From positions 1-5,136 of the forward strand of contig RPRC01000327.1 in assembly GCA_003857395.1 (NCBI GenBank): a stretch of DNA of 5,136 bases, read 5' to 3'. The notes under the pieces were generated by a model. That model did no database searches. It had not been told where the DNA came from and saw only the letters and a list, made by a program, of their open reading frames with translations. The translations under genes and the position numbers were made by a program. Positions 1 to 5,136 of this stretch are shown here, piece after piece (positions within the stretch are counted from its first letter, which is position 1; each line of letters opens with the position of its first letter). The DNA comes from Geobacter sp. GTDB taxonomy: Bacteria > Desulfobacterota > Desulfuromonadia > Geobacterales > Geobacteraceae.

Positions 1-110
1 ACAACGTCATTACCGGCATCGTAGGTTTCTGCGACGCGTTTGGCAACATTGCGAATCCGTTCGACACTTCCAACCGAGGTTCCTCCGAACTTCTGAACAA
101 CAAGAGCCAT
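1..110 (-). CDS. lysC: Aspartate kinase, N-terminal fragment (cut by left edge)
   Basis: Aspartokinase phosphorylates L-aspartate with ATP, the first step toward lysine, threonine, methionine and diaminopimelate, in the cytoplasm. Only the first 36 codons are present, reading [20 protein letters not shown] and onward. The KFGGTSV motif at residues 7-13 is the family's N-terminal nucleotide/substrate-binding signature, and the following [10 protein letters not shown] helix is also typical. The ATG at 110 is supported by the signature lying right at the N-terminus and by a purine-rich GGGAGATGGGAA just upstream. The gene lies 91 nt downstream of tsaE on the same strand. I see no clear terminator and no confident promoter in that gap, so it may be read through from the operon or have its own weak promoter. 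The C-terminal ACT regulatory domains, which would show feedback control, lie outside the window. Confidence 0.95.
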   Translation of the reverse strand, partial: MALVVQKFGGTSVGSVERIRNVAKRVAETYDAGNDV

Positions 111-201
111 TTCCCATCTCCCATCAAACGTAATAAAATCAACCGGTTTTCACACGTAATAGCTACTCGTAAAAGCTTCATAACAAGAAGACCAAACGAG
201 G

Positions 202-681
202 TCAAATACTTTTTCCCTTTTTAGAGAAAAGATCTCCCACGAGTATCTCGTAGCGGGATCCATTACAAATAAAGTCGATCTTTCTGGACGTTTCATCCAG
301 TTGAGAAAAAACTATTTTCAAGTTCTCTTCCGGAAGCTCCTGGTCAAGCCGCTCCGCCCATTCCACGAGGCAGACACCCTCTCCATAAAAATACTCCTCA
401 AAACCAAGCTCCTGAATATCTCCATCACCATGGAGACGATATAGGTCAAAGTGATAAAGCGGAACGCGTCCGGAATATTCATTCAGAAGAGTATACGATG
501 GGCTCGTCACGCAGACTTCAGGCGGCATATCGTCCCCTTCAGCAACTCCCTGAACAAAATGTGTCTTTCCTGAACCAAGATCACCAATTAAAGCAATGAA
601 ATCACCGGGCATGAGTCTCTTGCCGAGCTCTCGTCCGAGATCGACAGTTTCTTCAACACTATTGCTGACAAGAGAAAACAC
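202..681 (-). CDS. tsaE: tRNA threonylcarbamoyladenosine biosynthesis ATPase TsaE
   Basis: TsaE (old name YjeE) is the small ATPase that works with TsaB and TsaD to put the threonylcarbamoyl group on A37 of ANN-decoding tRNAs, in the cytoplasm. The 159-residue length is normal. Visible motifs are a Walker A loop GDLGSGKT at 33-40, the conserved T-SPSYTLLNEY stretch at 59-69, HFDLYR at 77-82 (Walker B-like acidic strand) and VEWAER at 106-111, which carries the family's Glu-Trp pair. The start is GTG at 681. No ATG lies in frame between it and the upstream stop, and Met24 would remove the first part of the fold before the P-loop. The ribosome site is weak: a GGAG lies about 18 nt upstream, inside the CBS gene. 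That gene ends 4 nt before this start, so translation may depend on coupling to it. No defects are seen. Confidence 0.95.
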   Translation of the reverse strand: MFSLVSNSVEETVDLGRELGKRLMPGDFIALIGDLGSGKTHFVQGVAEGDDMPPEVCVTSPSYTLLNEYSGRVPLYHFDLYRLHGDGDIQELGFEEYFYGEGVCLVEWAERLDQELPEENLKIVFSQLDETSRKIDFICNGSRYEILVGDLFSKKGKSI

Positions 682-685
682 TCTA

Positions 686-1135
686 TTAGCCGACCATGCT
701 CCGAATCAGATCGATTCGGGCGACAATACCAACCAATTTCCCTTCGTCAACAACAGGGAGTGAATGGATCTTTTGATCACACATAAGATCCGCTATTTCA
801 CTTACCGTCGTCTTCGGTTCAACGGTTACAACCTCTTTGGTATAGATATCACCAACAGTCTGTGCCGTCATCCGCATAAGTTCTTTTTCGAACTTTTTCT
901 CGCTTTCCAGGTAAATGACCCAGTCAAAAAGCGAAATTACCGTCGGGATGTGAAAACTCTTGTCCTGCTCTATCAGATCAGACTCTGTAACTATACCGAT
1001 AAGCGCGCCCTTGTCGTCAACAACCGGGACACTCCCGATGCGGTGGCGAGTCATTATTTCAGCCAGTTCCCTGATTGAGGTCCCGGTAGTTACTGCAACT
1101 ACATCCTTGGTCATGACATCAAAAGCGGTAAGCAT
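686..1135 (-). CDS. Paired CBS-domain protein, putative nucleotide sensor
   Basis: A 149-residue soluble protein made almost only of two CBS domains. The first covers about 1-58 (DVMTKDVVAV, then HRIGSVPVVDDKGALIGIVTESDLI). The second covers about 93-148 (VGDIYTKEVVTVEP, then KIHSLPVVDEGKLVGIVARIDLI). An amphipathic, charged linker of about 35 residues lies between them. CBS pairs (Bateman modules) are known to bind adenosine nucleotides such as AMP, ATP, NAD or SAM; the ligand here cannot be read from sequence. There is no attached catalytic, DNA-binding or transport domain, so a partner protein is likely. The start is ATG 1135, which has AAGGAG at 1142-1147 with 6 nt spacing and lies 1 nt after the nnr stop. 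A longer reading from 1294 is possible but would overlap nnr by more than 150 nt and add 53 residues unlike CBS domains. It ends 4 nt before tsaE, within the operon. Confidence 0.9.
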   Translation of the reverse strand: MLTAFDVMTKDVVAVTTGTSIRELAEIMTRHRIGSVPVVDDKGALIGIVTESDLIEQDKSFHIPTVISLFDWVIYLESEKKFEKELMRMTAQTVGDIYTKEVVTVEPKTTVSEIADLMCDQKIHSLPVVDEGKLVGIVARIDLIRSMVG

Positions 1136-1136
1136 T

Positions 1137-2702
1137 TTATTCTCCTTTGTGATTTTCAGCTTCACGAATGTTTTGATAGGCGTAAGGAAGTCGTTCCAGA
1201 ACGTCGGTAGCGGTAATTCCGATCTCACCTTTTTCTCGGGCAACAAGATCAGCCGCGTGTCCATGGAGGAAAACCCCGAGTCGACATGCCTCAAGTGTCG
1301 GGTAGCCTTGTCCGAGGAGTGACACGATAATTCCGGTCAGAACATCGCCCATGCCGCCCGACGCCATCCCCGGATTACCGCTGCCGTTAATGGCAATCGA
1401 TCCGTCCGGTGCGGCAACAATGGTTCCGGCTCCCTTCAGGACAAGGTACACAGAGTAACGCACTGCAAAGTCCCTGGCCGCAGTAATTCGGTCACCCTCA
1501 ATACAGGCGATCGAAAGGCCGGTTAACCGGGACATCTCTCCCGGGTGCGGTGTCAGAACTAGCGCAGGGGACTTTTTCTGGAGGAGTATCGACACGTTAT
1601 CCGCAAATGCATTCAGGCCGTCCGCGTCCAGCACCATCGGCACAGAACAATCCACCACAAGCCTCTGTACGAGAGCCACGGTATCCAAAGTGCTGGAAAG
1701 TCCCGGGCCAAGAGCGACAGCATCCTTCCCGCGTACTGCCTGAAGAATGGCAGCAAAGCTTTCTTCACCAAGATGCCCTTTGCCGCAATCGTCAAGGGGA
1801 AGGGTCATCGACTCAGTGGTTTTTACTTCCAGAATCGGGTTCAAGCTTGCCGGAACAGCAAGGGTAACGAGTCCTGACCCCGACCTGACCGCAGCGTTCG
1901 CCGATAGAGCAGCCGCGCCTGTCTTGCCCGTTGATCCGGCAATAATCAGGCAGTGCCCGTAGTTCCCCTTATGACCACCAGGGTCTCTGAATTTCACAAG
2001 AGGTGCAACCAGGTGGCTGTCCAGATAATCGAAATACTCAGCCGCCTCTGCAACCTCCTGGGGTAATCCGATATCGACAGTTACCAGCTTTCCGGCGTAG
2101 GCTCTGCCAGGGTAAACAACGTGTCCAAGCTTGGCAAAAGCAAAAGTCACCGTCACGTCAGCCTTGACCGCCACACCAAGAACTCGACCGGTGGAAGCAT
2201 CAATACCTGAAGGGATATCGACCGCGACCACAGGCTTCCCGTTAATATTGATCATTTTTACTGCTTCGGCATAAACTCCGGTAACATCCCTTGTAATACC
2301 GATACCGAAAAGTGCATCAATGATGATCGATGCACATCGAAAGTCTGCACGAAACGGAAGCAGGTCTCCTGACTGCGGGCAATATCGCACGATCGAAGGG
2401 TCAAGCAGCGAGAGATTCTTTTCAGCGTCACCGCCAATAGAATCTTTCTCCGCAATGACAAATACTGAAACAGTCCAGCCCGTCCGCTGCAAACAACGGG
2501 CGACAACATAGCCGTCTCCGCCATTATTGCCCTTGCCAGCAACGATCACCGCGAATTTTTCATTACCGGGCCCATATTCGGCATCGACATGGGCAGCGCA
2601 GGCACGCCCTGCCGTTTCCATAAGAACCTGACCGGGAATCCGGTAGTTTTCCATCGTCAGGCGTTCAGCCTTCTGCATCGTCTCAGCCACTACTACTTTC
2701 AT
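1137..2702 (-). CDS. nnr: Bifunctional NAD(P)H-hydrate epimerase / ADP-dependent NAD(P)H-hydrate dehydratase
   Basis: This fused metabolite-repair enzyme restores hydrated NADH and NADPH (NADHX, NADPHX). The N-terminal YjeF_N domain interconverts R and S epimers, and the C-terminal ribokinase-like domain dehydrates the S form using ADP or ATP. At 521 residues it matches the usual full length of the fusion. In the epimerase half (about 1-225) I see GKGNNGGDG at 56-64, DALFGIG at 129-135 and VDIPSGIDASTG at 161-172. In the dehydratase half (about 235-515) I see HKGNYG at 244-249, GPGL at 332-335, VLDADGLN at 357-364, TPHPGEM at 384-390, KGAGTIV at 423-429 and NPGMASGGMGDVLTG at 443-457, with the catalytic-type Asp453. 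Both halves look intact. ATG at 2702 has GGAG 9 nt upstream, inside the end of acpS, and begins 3 nt after the acpS stop. Its own 3' end carries the CBS gene's ribosome site. Confidence 0.96.
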   Translation of the reverse strand: MKVVVAETMQKAERLTMENYRIPGQVLMETAGRACAAHVDAEYGPGNEKFAVIVAGKGNNGGDGYVVARCLQRTGWTVSVFVIAEKDSIGGDAEKNLSLLDPSIVRYCPQSGDLLPFRADFRCASIIIDALFGIGITRDVTGVYAEAVKMININGKPVVAVDIPSGIDASTGRVLGVAVKADVTVTFAFAKLGHVVYPGRAYAGKLVTVDIGLPQEVAEAAEYFDYLDSHLVAPLVKFRDPGGHKGNYGHCLIIAGSTGKTGAAALSANAAVRSGSGLVTLAVPASLNPILEVKTTESMTLPLDDCGKGHLGEESFAAILQAVRGKDAVALGPGLSSTLDTVALVQRLVVDCSVPMVLDADGLNAFADNVSILLQKKSPALVLTPHPGEMSRLTGLSIACIEGDRITAARDFAVRYSVYLVLKGAGTIVAAPDGSIAINGSGNPGMASGGMGDVLTGIIVSLLGQGYPTLEACRLGVFLHGHAADLVAREKGEIGITATDVLERLPYAYQNIREAENHKGE

Positions 2703-2705
2703 GGA

Positions 2706-3083
2706 CTACCGCTCCAGAACCACCATGGCAACGGCATAGGCGCCGTCATGGGAAAGTGCCGTATGAACCCTGTTCAGTTCCAATTCGGAAAAAATCTCAG
2801 CGGCCCTGCCGTGCAGGCATAAATCCGGTTTCCCAAGATGATTATTGATCACTTCGACATCACGCCAGGACATACCGTCCCGCAAGCCCAGACCAAGTGC
2901 CTTGAAGAATGCCTCTTTTGCAGCGAATCGCAACGCAAAGTGCTGCGCGCTCTTTTTTTTACTTGAGCAGTAGGTCAGCTCTCCTGGCGTAAAAAGTCGC
3001 TGAAAAAGTGCCTCATTGCCTTCCTGCAGAAACCGCTCAAACCGAGATATTTCCACTATGTCAATACCGGTACCATAAATCAT
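2706..3083 (-). CDS. acpS: Holo-[acyl-carrier-protein] synthase
   Basis: AcpS moves the 4'-phosphopantetheine arm from coenzyme A to a serine of apo-ACP, making the active carrier for fatty acid synthesis in the cytoplasm. The 125-residue length is typical for this trimeric group I phosphopantetheinyl transferase. The magnesium-binding residues are in place: Asp8 in [12 protein letters not shown] (5-15 region) and Glu57 in [13 protein letters not shown] (52-64). SWRDVEV and GKP follow in mid-protein, and the C-terminal [18 protein letters not shown] strand is normal. The start is ATG 3083, set by the family's short N-terminus before GIDIVE; the Shine-Dalgarno match upstream is poor (a GTGAG only). 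It is the first gene of the minus-strand cluster and overlaps nothing. In Geobacter relatives I recall pdxJ lying upstream; here there is a long non-coding stretch instead. Its expression may be governed by the promoter and hairpin listed separately. Confidence 0.96.
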   Translation of the reverse strand: MIYGTGIDIVEISRFERFLQEGNEALFQRLFTPGELTYCSSKKKSAQHFALRFAAKEAFFKALGLGLRDGMSWRDVEVINNHLGKPDLCLHGRAAEIFSELELNRVHTALSHDGAYAVAMVVLER

Positions 3084-3167
3084 TGCACAAGTTACTCACA
3101 AAGATACTATTAATTTTCACAATGAATATGCACTCTTCCGCTGCTGGGCACATCCCGGAAAAATTAT

Positions 3168-3200
3168 AAAAAACTTCCCGGCACCCGTTCTTCAGGGAAG
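3168..3200 (-). terminator. Terminator-like hairpin ahead of acpS (possible attenuator)
   Basis: Read on the minus strand, CTTCCC (3200-3195) pairs with GGGAAG (3179-3174) across a 15-nt loop, and the stem is followed at once by TTTTTTAT. This is the form of an intrinsic terminator. A competing hairpin, TCTTC-CCT-GAAGA (3201-3189), uses the same left arm, so two mutually exclusive folds exist. It lies about 85-90 nt inside acpS's likely leader, after the promoter at 3258-3286. It could therefore terminate a short RNA or attenuate the operon. The U-tract also contains a perfect TATAAT (3168-3163), but I find no good -35 box 16-18 nt before it, so a second promoter is a weaker reading. The fold is judged by eye only. 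Confidence 0.4.
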
Positions 3201-3257
3201 AGCACCTGGGACACAATTATCGACACAAACAGGGGACTTTCAAAAGGTAGTCAAACC

Positions 3258-3286
3258 TTTTTACCGGGAATCCAGTACTCTGTCAA
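3258..3286 (-). promoter_or_regulatory. Candidate sigma70 promoter facing acpS
   Basis: On the minus strand a perfect TTGACA (3286-3281) is followed after 17 nt by TAAAAA (3263-3258), a 4 of 6 match to TATAAT. Predicted transcription would begin near 3251, giving an acpS leader of about 170 nt that contains the terminator-like hairpin. The -10 box also lies in one arm of an AAAAGG/CCTTTT inverted repeat (3242-3261, 8-nt loop). No other promoter for the acpS operon is as good. Confidence 0.45.
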
Positions 3287-3303
3287 TTCCCTTCTTAAGA
3301 GGG

Positions 3304-3396
3304 TTCTCCCTGCGAAACACTGAAACAAGAAGGGTGAACGCCCAGCATAGCAGCTAAGTGCACGGGGAGAAAAGCACCTTCAGGAGGCGAGATGCT
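3304..3396 (+). other. Structured non-coding segment, possible RNA or leader
   Basis: By eye, TTCTCCC (3304-3310) pairs with GGGAGAA (3365-3371), a perfect 7-bp stem that may extend through T-G and G-C pairs. Inside it, CACT (3318-3321) pairs with AGTG (3357-3360) and encloses a GGGT-GAAC-GCCC hairpin (3332-3343) and a small AGC/GCT hairpin (3344-3355). Directly after comes a second element: AGCA (3373-3376) with TGCT (3393-3396), and CCT (3377-3379) with AGG (3385-3387). I do not recognise the family. The strand is uncertain because stems fold on either strand; it is placed on plus because it lies upstream of the plus-strand gene. However, the promoter at 3422-3449 is downstream of it, so it would need its own promoter, and I see no strong one. 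Confidence 0.25.
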
Positions 3397-3421
3397 AGTG
3401 AACAGCGGTTTATTCTACTTG

Positions 3422-3449
3422 TTTACCAAAATGGTATTTGTGGTACACT
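3422..3449 (+). promoter_or_regulatory. Extended -10 promoter of the YtxH-like gene, with overlapping palindrome
   Basis: TTTACC (3422-3427) and TACACT (3444-3449) are each 4 of 6 matches to the sigma70 boxes, 16 nt apart. TGG at 3441-3443 supplies an extended -10. The expected start near 3456 leaves a leader of about 27 nt before the ATG. A perfect 13-bp palindrome, TACCA-AAA-TGGTA (3424-3436), covers the -35 box and spacer, and TGGTA repeats at 3441-3445. This arrangement would suit an operator, but no regulator is identified. Confidence 0.5.
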
Positions 3450-3482
3450 TCTTTTAACACGTTTCAAATTCAGGAGGTTCTT

Positions 3483-3830
3483 ATGTCTGACAGAAATACC
3501 ACGATTAAGGTCGGGGGTCTGATGCTGATTGCCGGGGGCGTGATTGGAGCCGGACTAGCCTTGCTGTTTGCTCCTCAATCCGGGAAAACAACAAGAAAGA
3601 GCATCTCACGTTATGCCCGCAAGGCGCGGAGGAGAACAGAGGATATCGTTGATGATTTTTCCCACAATATGACGAAAATGGTGGAGTCAGTGGGAGAAAA
3701 TGCAGCTATTCTTCTCGACAGAGGAGCAGACCTTGCAACCGAAACCAAGAAAGAGATTCTGAAGGCCATTGAAGACGGCCAGGAAAAGCTTGAAAAACAG
3801 CGGTCGCGTCTGGCCCGTCTTCTGGGATAA
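3483..3830 (+). CDS. YtxH-family membrane-anchored protein
   Basis: A 115-residue protein. After a short polar start it has one hydrophobic segment at about 10-30 (VGGLMLIAGGVIGAGLALLF), then APQSGKTTRKSI at 30-41. The hydrophobic helix running into APxSGKxTRK is the hallmark of the YtxH domain. The rest is highly charged and alpha-helical: a basic patch at 43-51 (RYARKARRR), then a probable coiled coil of acidic and basic residues to the end. It is expected to sit in the inner membrane by one helix with a helical cytoplasmic tail. Members of the family are linked to general stress in Bacillus, but the molecular role is not established. ATG 3483 is chosen because a perfect AGGAGG (3472-3477) lies 5 nt upstream; an in-frame upstream ATG at 3438 would sit inside the promoter. 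It is monocistronic, divergent from acpS and convergent with the DUF3047 gene. Confidence 0.88.
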   Translation: MSDRNTTIKVGGLMLIAGGVIGAGLALLFAPQSGKTTRKSISRYARKARRRTEDIVDDFSHNMTKMVESVGENAAILLDRGADLATETKKEILKAIEDGQEKLEKQRSRLARLLG

Positions 3831-3852
3831 GGGACGCAGCGCCCCTTTATGA

Positions 3853-3880
3853 GGAGGCTCACCTGGGCCTCCCACCCTTT
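3853..3880 (+). terminator. Possible terminator of the YtxH-like gene
   Basis: GGAGGCTC (3853-3860) pairs with GGGCCTCC (3865-3872) through 8 pairs including one G-T, closing an ACCT loop. A short and imperfect T-run (CACCCTTT) follows. A second, weaker hairpin lies directly after the stop codon (GGG 3831-3833 with CCC 3843-3845, then TTT). The main stem could also slow polymerase coming from the convergent DUF3047 gene, but no T-tract follows it on the minus strand. Confidence 0.4.
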
Positions 3881-3922
3881 CAACCGCAAGCCGGCAAGAG
3901 GTGAACCCCGAAAGGCTGCGAG

Positions 3923-4606
3923 CTAACGACTGCTTGTTCTCAGGGAGATATCCCCAAAATAGGCAACAGCTTCATCACCGGTATTATCCGTATCACTCAT
4001 GAGAGCCACCGCCCCGAGCTGTGGGGGCTCTTCGCCGAAAAATCGCTTATAATCTTCGAAAATATTCCTTTCTTCAGTAATCCATTGACCGGCTTTTCCA
4101 TCACCTGATTCGACGGCAACCATGACCGCATTCGCAGTATAGGCATTGGGAATAACCGTCCCTTTGGGTAAATTCGCTGACCAGACATAATTGATCGCTC
4201 GCGTCTTCCAGAAAAGTGTCCGAGGAAAAACCACATAAACCCGTGCGACAAAATCATCTCCGGTTTTTTTGGTTGCATCTTCCCGCTTGAGAGTATGTTC
4301 AATTCTCCAAGACCATCGGAGTATTGAATAGCGCGCCGGATCACTATCGAGCTTCTTCACCAGCCCCGATGCAGCATTTCTGCTGATTGCACGCAGAGCT
4401 TTTCTGTCACCGGCCTGAACGATAGTATATTCGGTCTCCCCCCTAAAAATCTTTTTCGACCAACCGGTCAGGTCGCCTTTGCTGAAGGCAGCGACAACCA
4501 GCTGATCCGGTAATATATCATCAGCAAAAAGCACCGGTGAAGAAAGTACCAATCCAGCTATTCCTGCAACTATGAGTAGCGGAAACCAAAACGCCCTGCC
4601 TGTCAA
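3923..4606 (-). CDS. DUF3047 protein, predicted exported
   Basis: A 227-residue protein. Residues 1-28 form a signal peptide: Arg4, then a hydrophobic core FWFPLLIVAGIAGLVL, with likely cleavage after LFA28 before DD, so a periplasmic location is expected. The mature part matches DUF3047 as I know it: an opening FSKGDLTGWSKK segment (41-52), LRWSWRIE at 96-103, GDDFVARVYVVFP at 116-128, INYVWS at 138-143, ERNIFEDYKRFFGE at 179-192 and ALMSDTDNTGDEAVAYFGDI at 201-220. The many aromatic beta strands suggest a jelly-roll, carbohydrate-binding-like fold; this is inference, and no catalytic function is known to me. The start is TTG 4606, sharing TTGA with the stop of the TPR gene. GGAGGAG 8 nt upstream strongly supports it, and no in-frame ATG precedes the signal core. 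Coupled translation with the TPR gene suggests a shared role. Confidence 0.85.
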   Translation of the reverse strand: MTGRAFWFPLLIVAGIAGLVLSSPVLFADDILPDQLVVAAFSKGDLTGWSKKIFRGETEYTIVQAGDRKALRAISRNAASGLVKKLDSDPARYSILRWSWRIEHTLKREDATKKTGDDFVARVYVVFPRTLFWKTRAINYVWSANLPKGTVIPNAYTANAVMVAVESGDGKAGQWITEERNIFEDYKRFFGEEPPQLGAVALMSDTDNTGDEAVAYFGDISLRTSSR

Positions 4607-5136
4607 CTCTGAAGCTCCTCCCTCAAACCTTCCAGAACTGCCTGAACTTCACGCCGCATCTCATCGGCACGAGGAGACTTTTCCTTTTTCAGATAGAGTT
4701 CAAAATACCGTATCGCATCGGGAATCCTCTCCAGGTCAAGACAAATGCCTCCCATGGTAAGATAGGGCAGTGCAAAGGAAGGGTCGAGTCGAATTGCCTC
4801 CAGGCATTCCCGTTCTGCATCGGCCAATTCTTCCATATCATAGTACAATTCCCCAAGGTTGAAACGTGCGGCAGCATCCTCTGAATCGACAACTATCCCG
4901 GCCTTATAGGCTTCTACAGCTTTCTCCCTTTCACCGAGCGCAAAATAGGCGTCCCCGAGAGCGTTCAGCGCAAAAACATTTTTGGTATCCATCTCCAGGG
5001 CGGTTGTATAGAAGCGGATGGCTTCCTGAGGCTGTTCCATAGTATTATAAACAAGCCCGATACTGACATAACCATCAGGGTCGTCGGGGTTCAACTCGAT
5101 AACCCGCTGGTATGCTCCCAAGGCCTTCGTGTAATC
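4603..5136 (-). CDS. TPR-repeat protein, C-terminal part (cut by right edge)
   Basis: The visible 177 residues form a tandem of tetratricopeptide repeats, helical protein-protein interaction modules. One partial repeat (ending AYQRVIELNPDDPDGY) is followed by four full ones of 34 residues or close: IGLVYNTMEQPQEAIRFY, ALGDAYFALGEREKAVEAY, NLGELYYDMEELADAERE and TMGGICLDLERIPDAIRYF mark their first helices. A charged helix rich in Arg and Glu follows (MRREVQAVLEGLREELQS). The frame stays open to the right edge (DYTKAL precedes the TTG at 5121 and continues the repeat), so the true start is outside the window. Whether it has a signal peptide or membrane anchor cannot be seen. It overlaps the DUF3047 start by 4 nt and carries that gene's ribosome site. 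TPR proteins of this kind often act as scaffolds; the partner is not evident. Confidence 0.9.
   Translation of the reverse strand, partial: DYTKALGAYQRVIELNPDDPDGYVSIGLVYNTMEQPQEAIRFYTTALEMDTKNVFALNALGDAYFALGEREKAVEAYKAGIVVDSEDAAARFNLGELYYDMEELADAERECLEAIRLDPSFALPYLTMGGICLDLERIPDAIRYFELYLKKEKSPRADEMRREVQAVLEGLREELQS

Noticed and set aside
111..201. Promoter for lysC in the gap after tsaE
   Set aside because: The best pair, TTGTTA and TATTAC, is 19 nt apart and each box is a 4 of 6 match; too weak to annotate.
1136..1294. N-terminal extension of the CBS gene to 1294
   Set aside because: It would overlap nnr by over 150 nt and adds 53 residues unlike CBS proteins; ATG 1135 has a strong AAGGAG site.
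764..2822. Plus-strand reading frames opposite CBS, nnr and acpS (for example 764-1078, 960-1322, 1550-1867, 2589-2822)
   Set aside because: They are antisense to intact, well-recognised genes, have low-complexity or unnatural compositions and show no family motif.
3304..3412. Identification of the intergenic structure as 6S RNA, SRP RNA, a cyclic-di-GMP riboswitch or a group II intron piece
   Set aside because: None of the defining conserved motifs of those families is visible; the resemblance is only short and local.
3438..3482. Earlier ATG for the YtxH-like protein
   Set aside because: It lies within the predicted promoter and upstream of the AGGAGG; the extra 15 residues match nothing in the family.
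3611..3889. Minus-strand frames opposite the YtxH-like gene
   Set aside because: The plus-strand gene has a promoter, a perfect ribosome site and a recognised domain; the antisense frames have none of these.
5119..5121. TTG at 5121 as the true start of the TPR gene
   Set aside because: The frame remains open to the window edge and the upstream residues continue a TPR helix, so the gene is simply cut.

Overview
The window looks like an ordinary chromosomal housekeeping stretch from a Gram-negative bacterium of moderate GC content. The best guess is a deltaproteobacterium of the Desulfuromonadales (Geobacter/Pelobacter/Desulfuromonas) type. This is inferred from the order acpS, nnr, paired-CBS gene, tsaE, lysC, which I recall from that group, and from the CBS protein with its inter-domain helix and the DUF3047 protein. 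No marker gene in the window proves the taxonomy.

Positions 1-3083 hold a compact minus-strand gene cluster, read from right to left: acpS (holo-ACP synthase), nnr (bifunctional NAD(P)HX epimerase/dehydratase), a two-CBS-domain protein, tsaE (ATPase of the tRNA t6A machinery) and, after a 91-nt gap, the first 36 codons of lysC (aspartate kinase), which runs off the left edge. The first four genes are 1 to 4 nt apart and the ribosome sites sit in the ends of upstream genes, so they are very probably one operon. The products share a housekeeping theme: cofactor activation (ACP), cofactor repair (NAD(P)H hydrates), nucleotide-responsive regulation (CBS, inferred) and tRNA modification.

Positions 3084-3482 are about 400 nt without a recognisable gene between divergent acpS and a ytxH-like gene. 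This is the only region with unexplained structure. It contains a good sigma70-type promoter facing acpS, followed by an intrinsic-terminator-like hairpin before acpS starts. It also has a foldable segment with a 7-bp closing stem next to a second hairpin, and an extended -10 promoter with an overlapping palindrome in front of the plus-strand gene.

Positions 3483-3830 (plus strand) encode a small YtxH-family membrane-anchored protein, followed by a possible terminator. Positions 3923-5136 (minus strand, convergent) hold a translationally coupled pair: a TPR protein cut by the right edge, then a secreted DUF3047 protein that starts at TTG inside the TPR stop codon. I found no mobile element, CRISPR array, tRNA or rRNA, and no convincing new biological system. 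The intergenic structures are the part worth checking.
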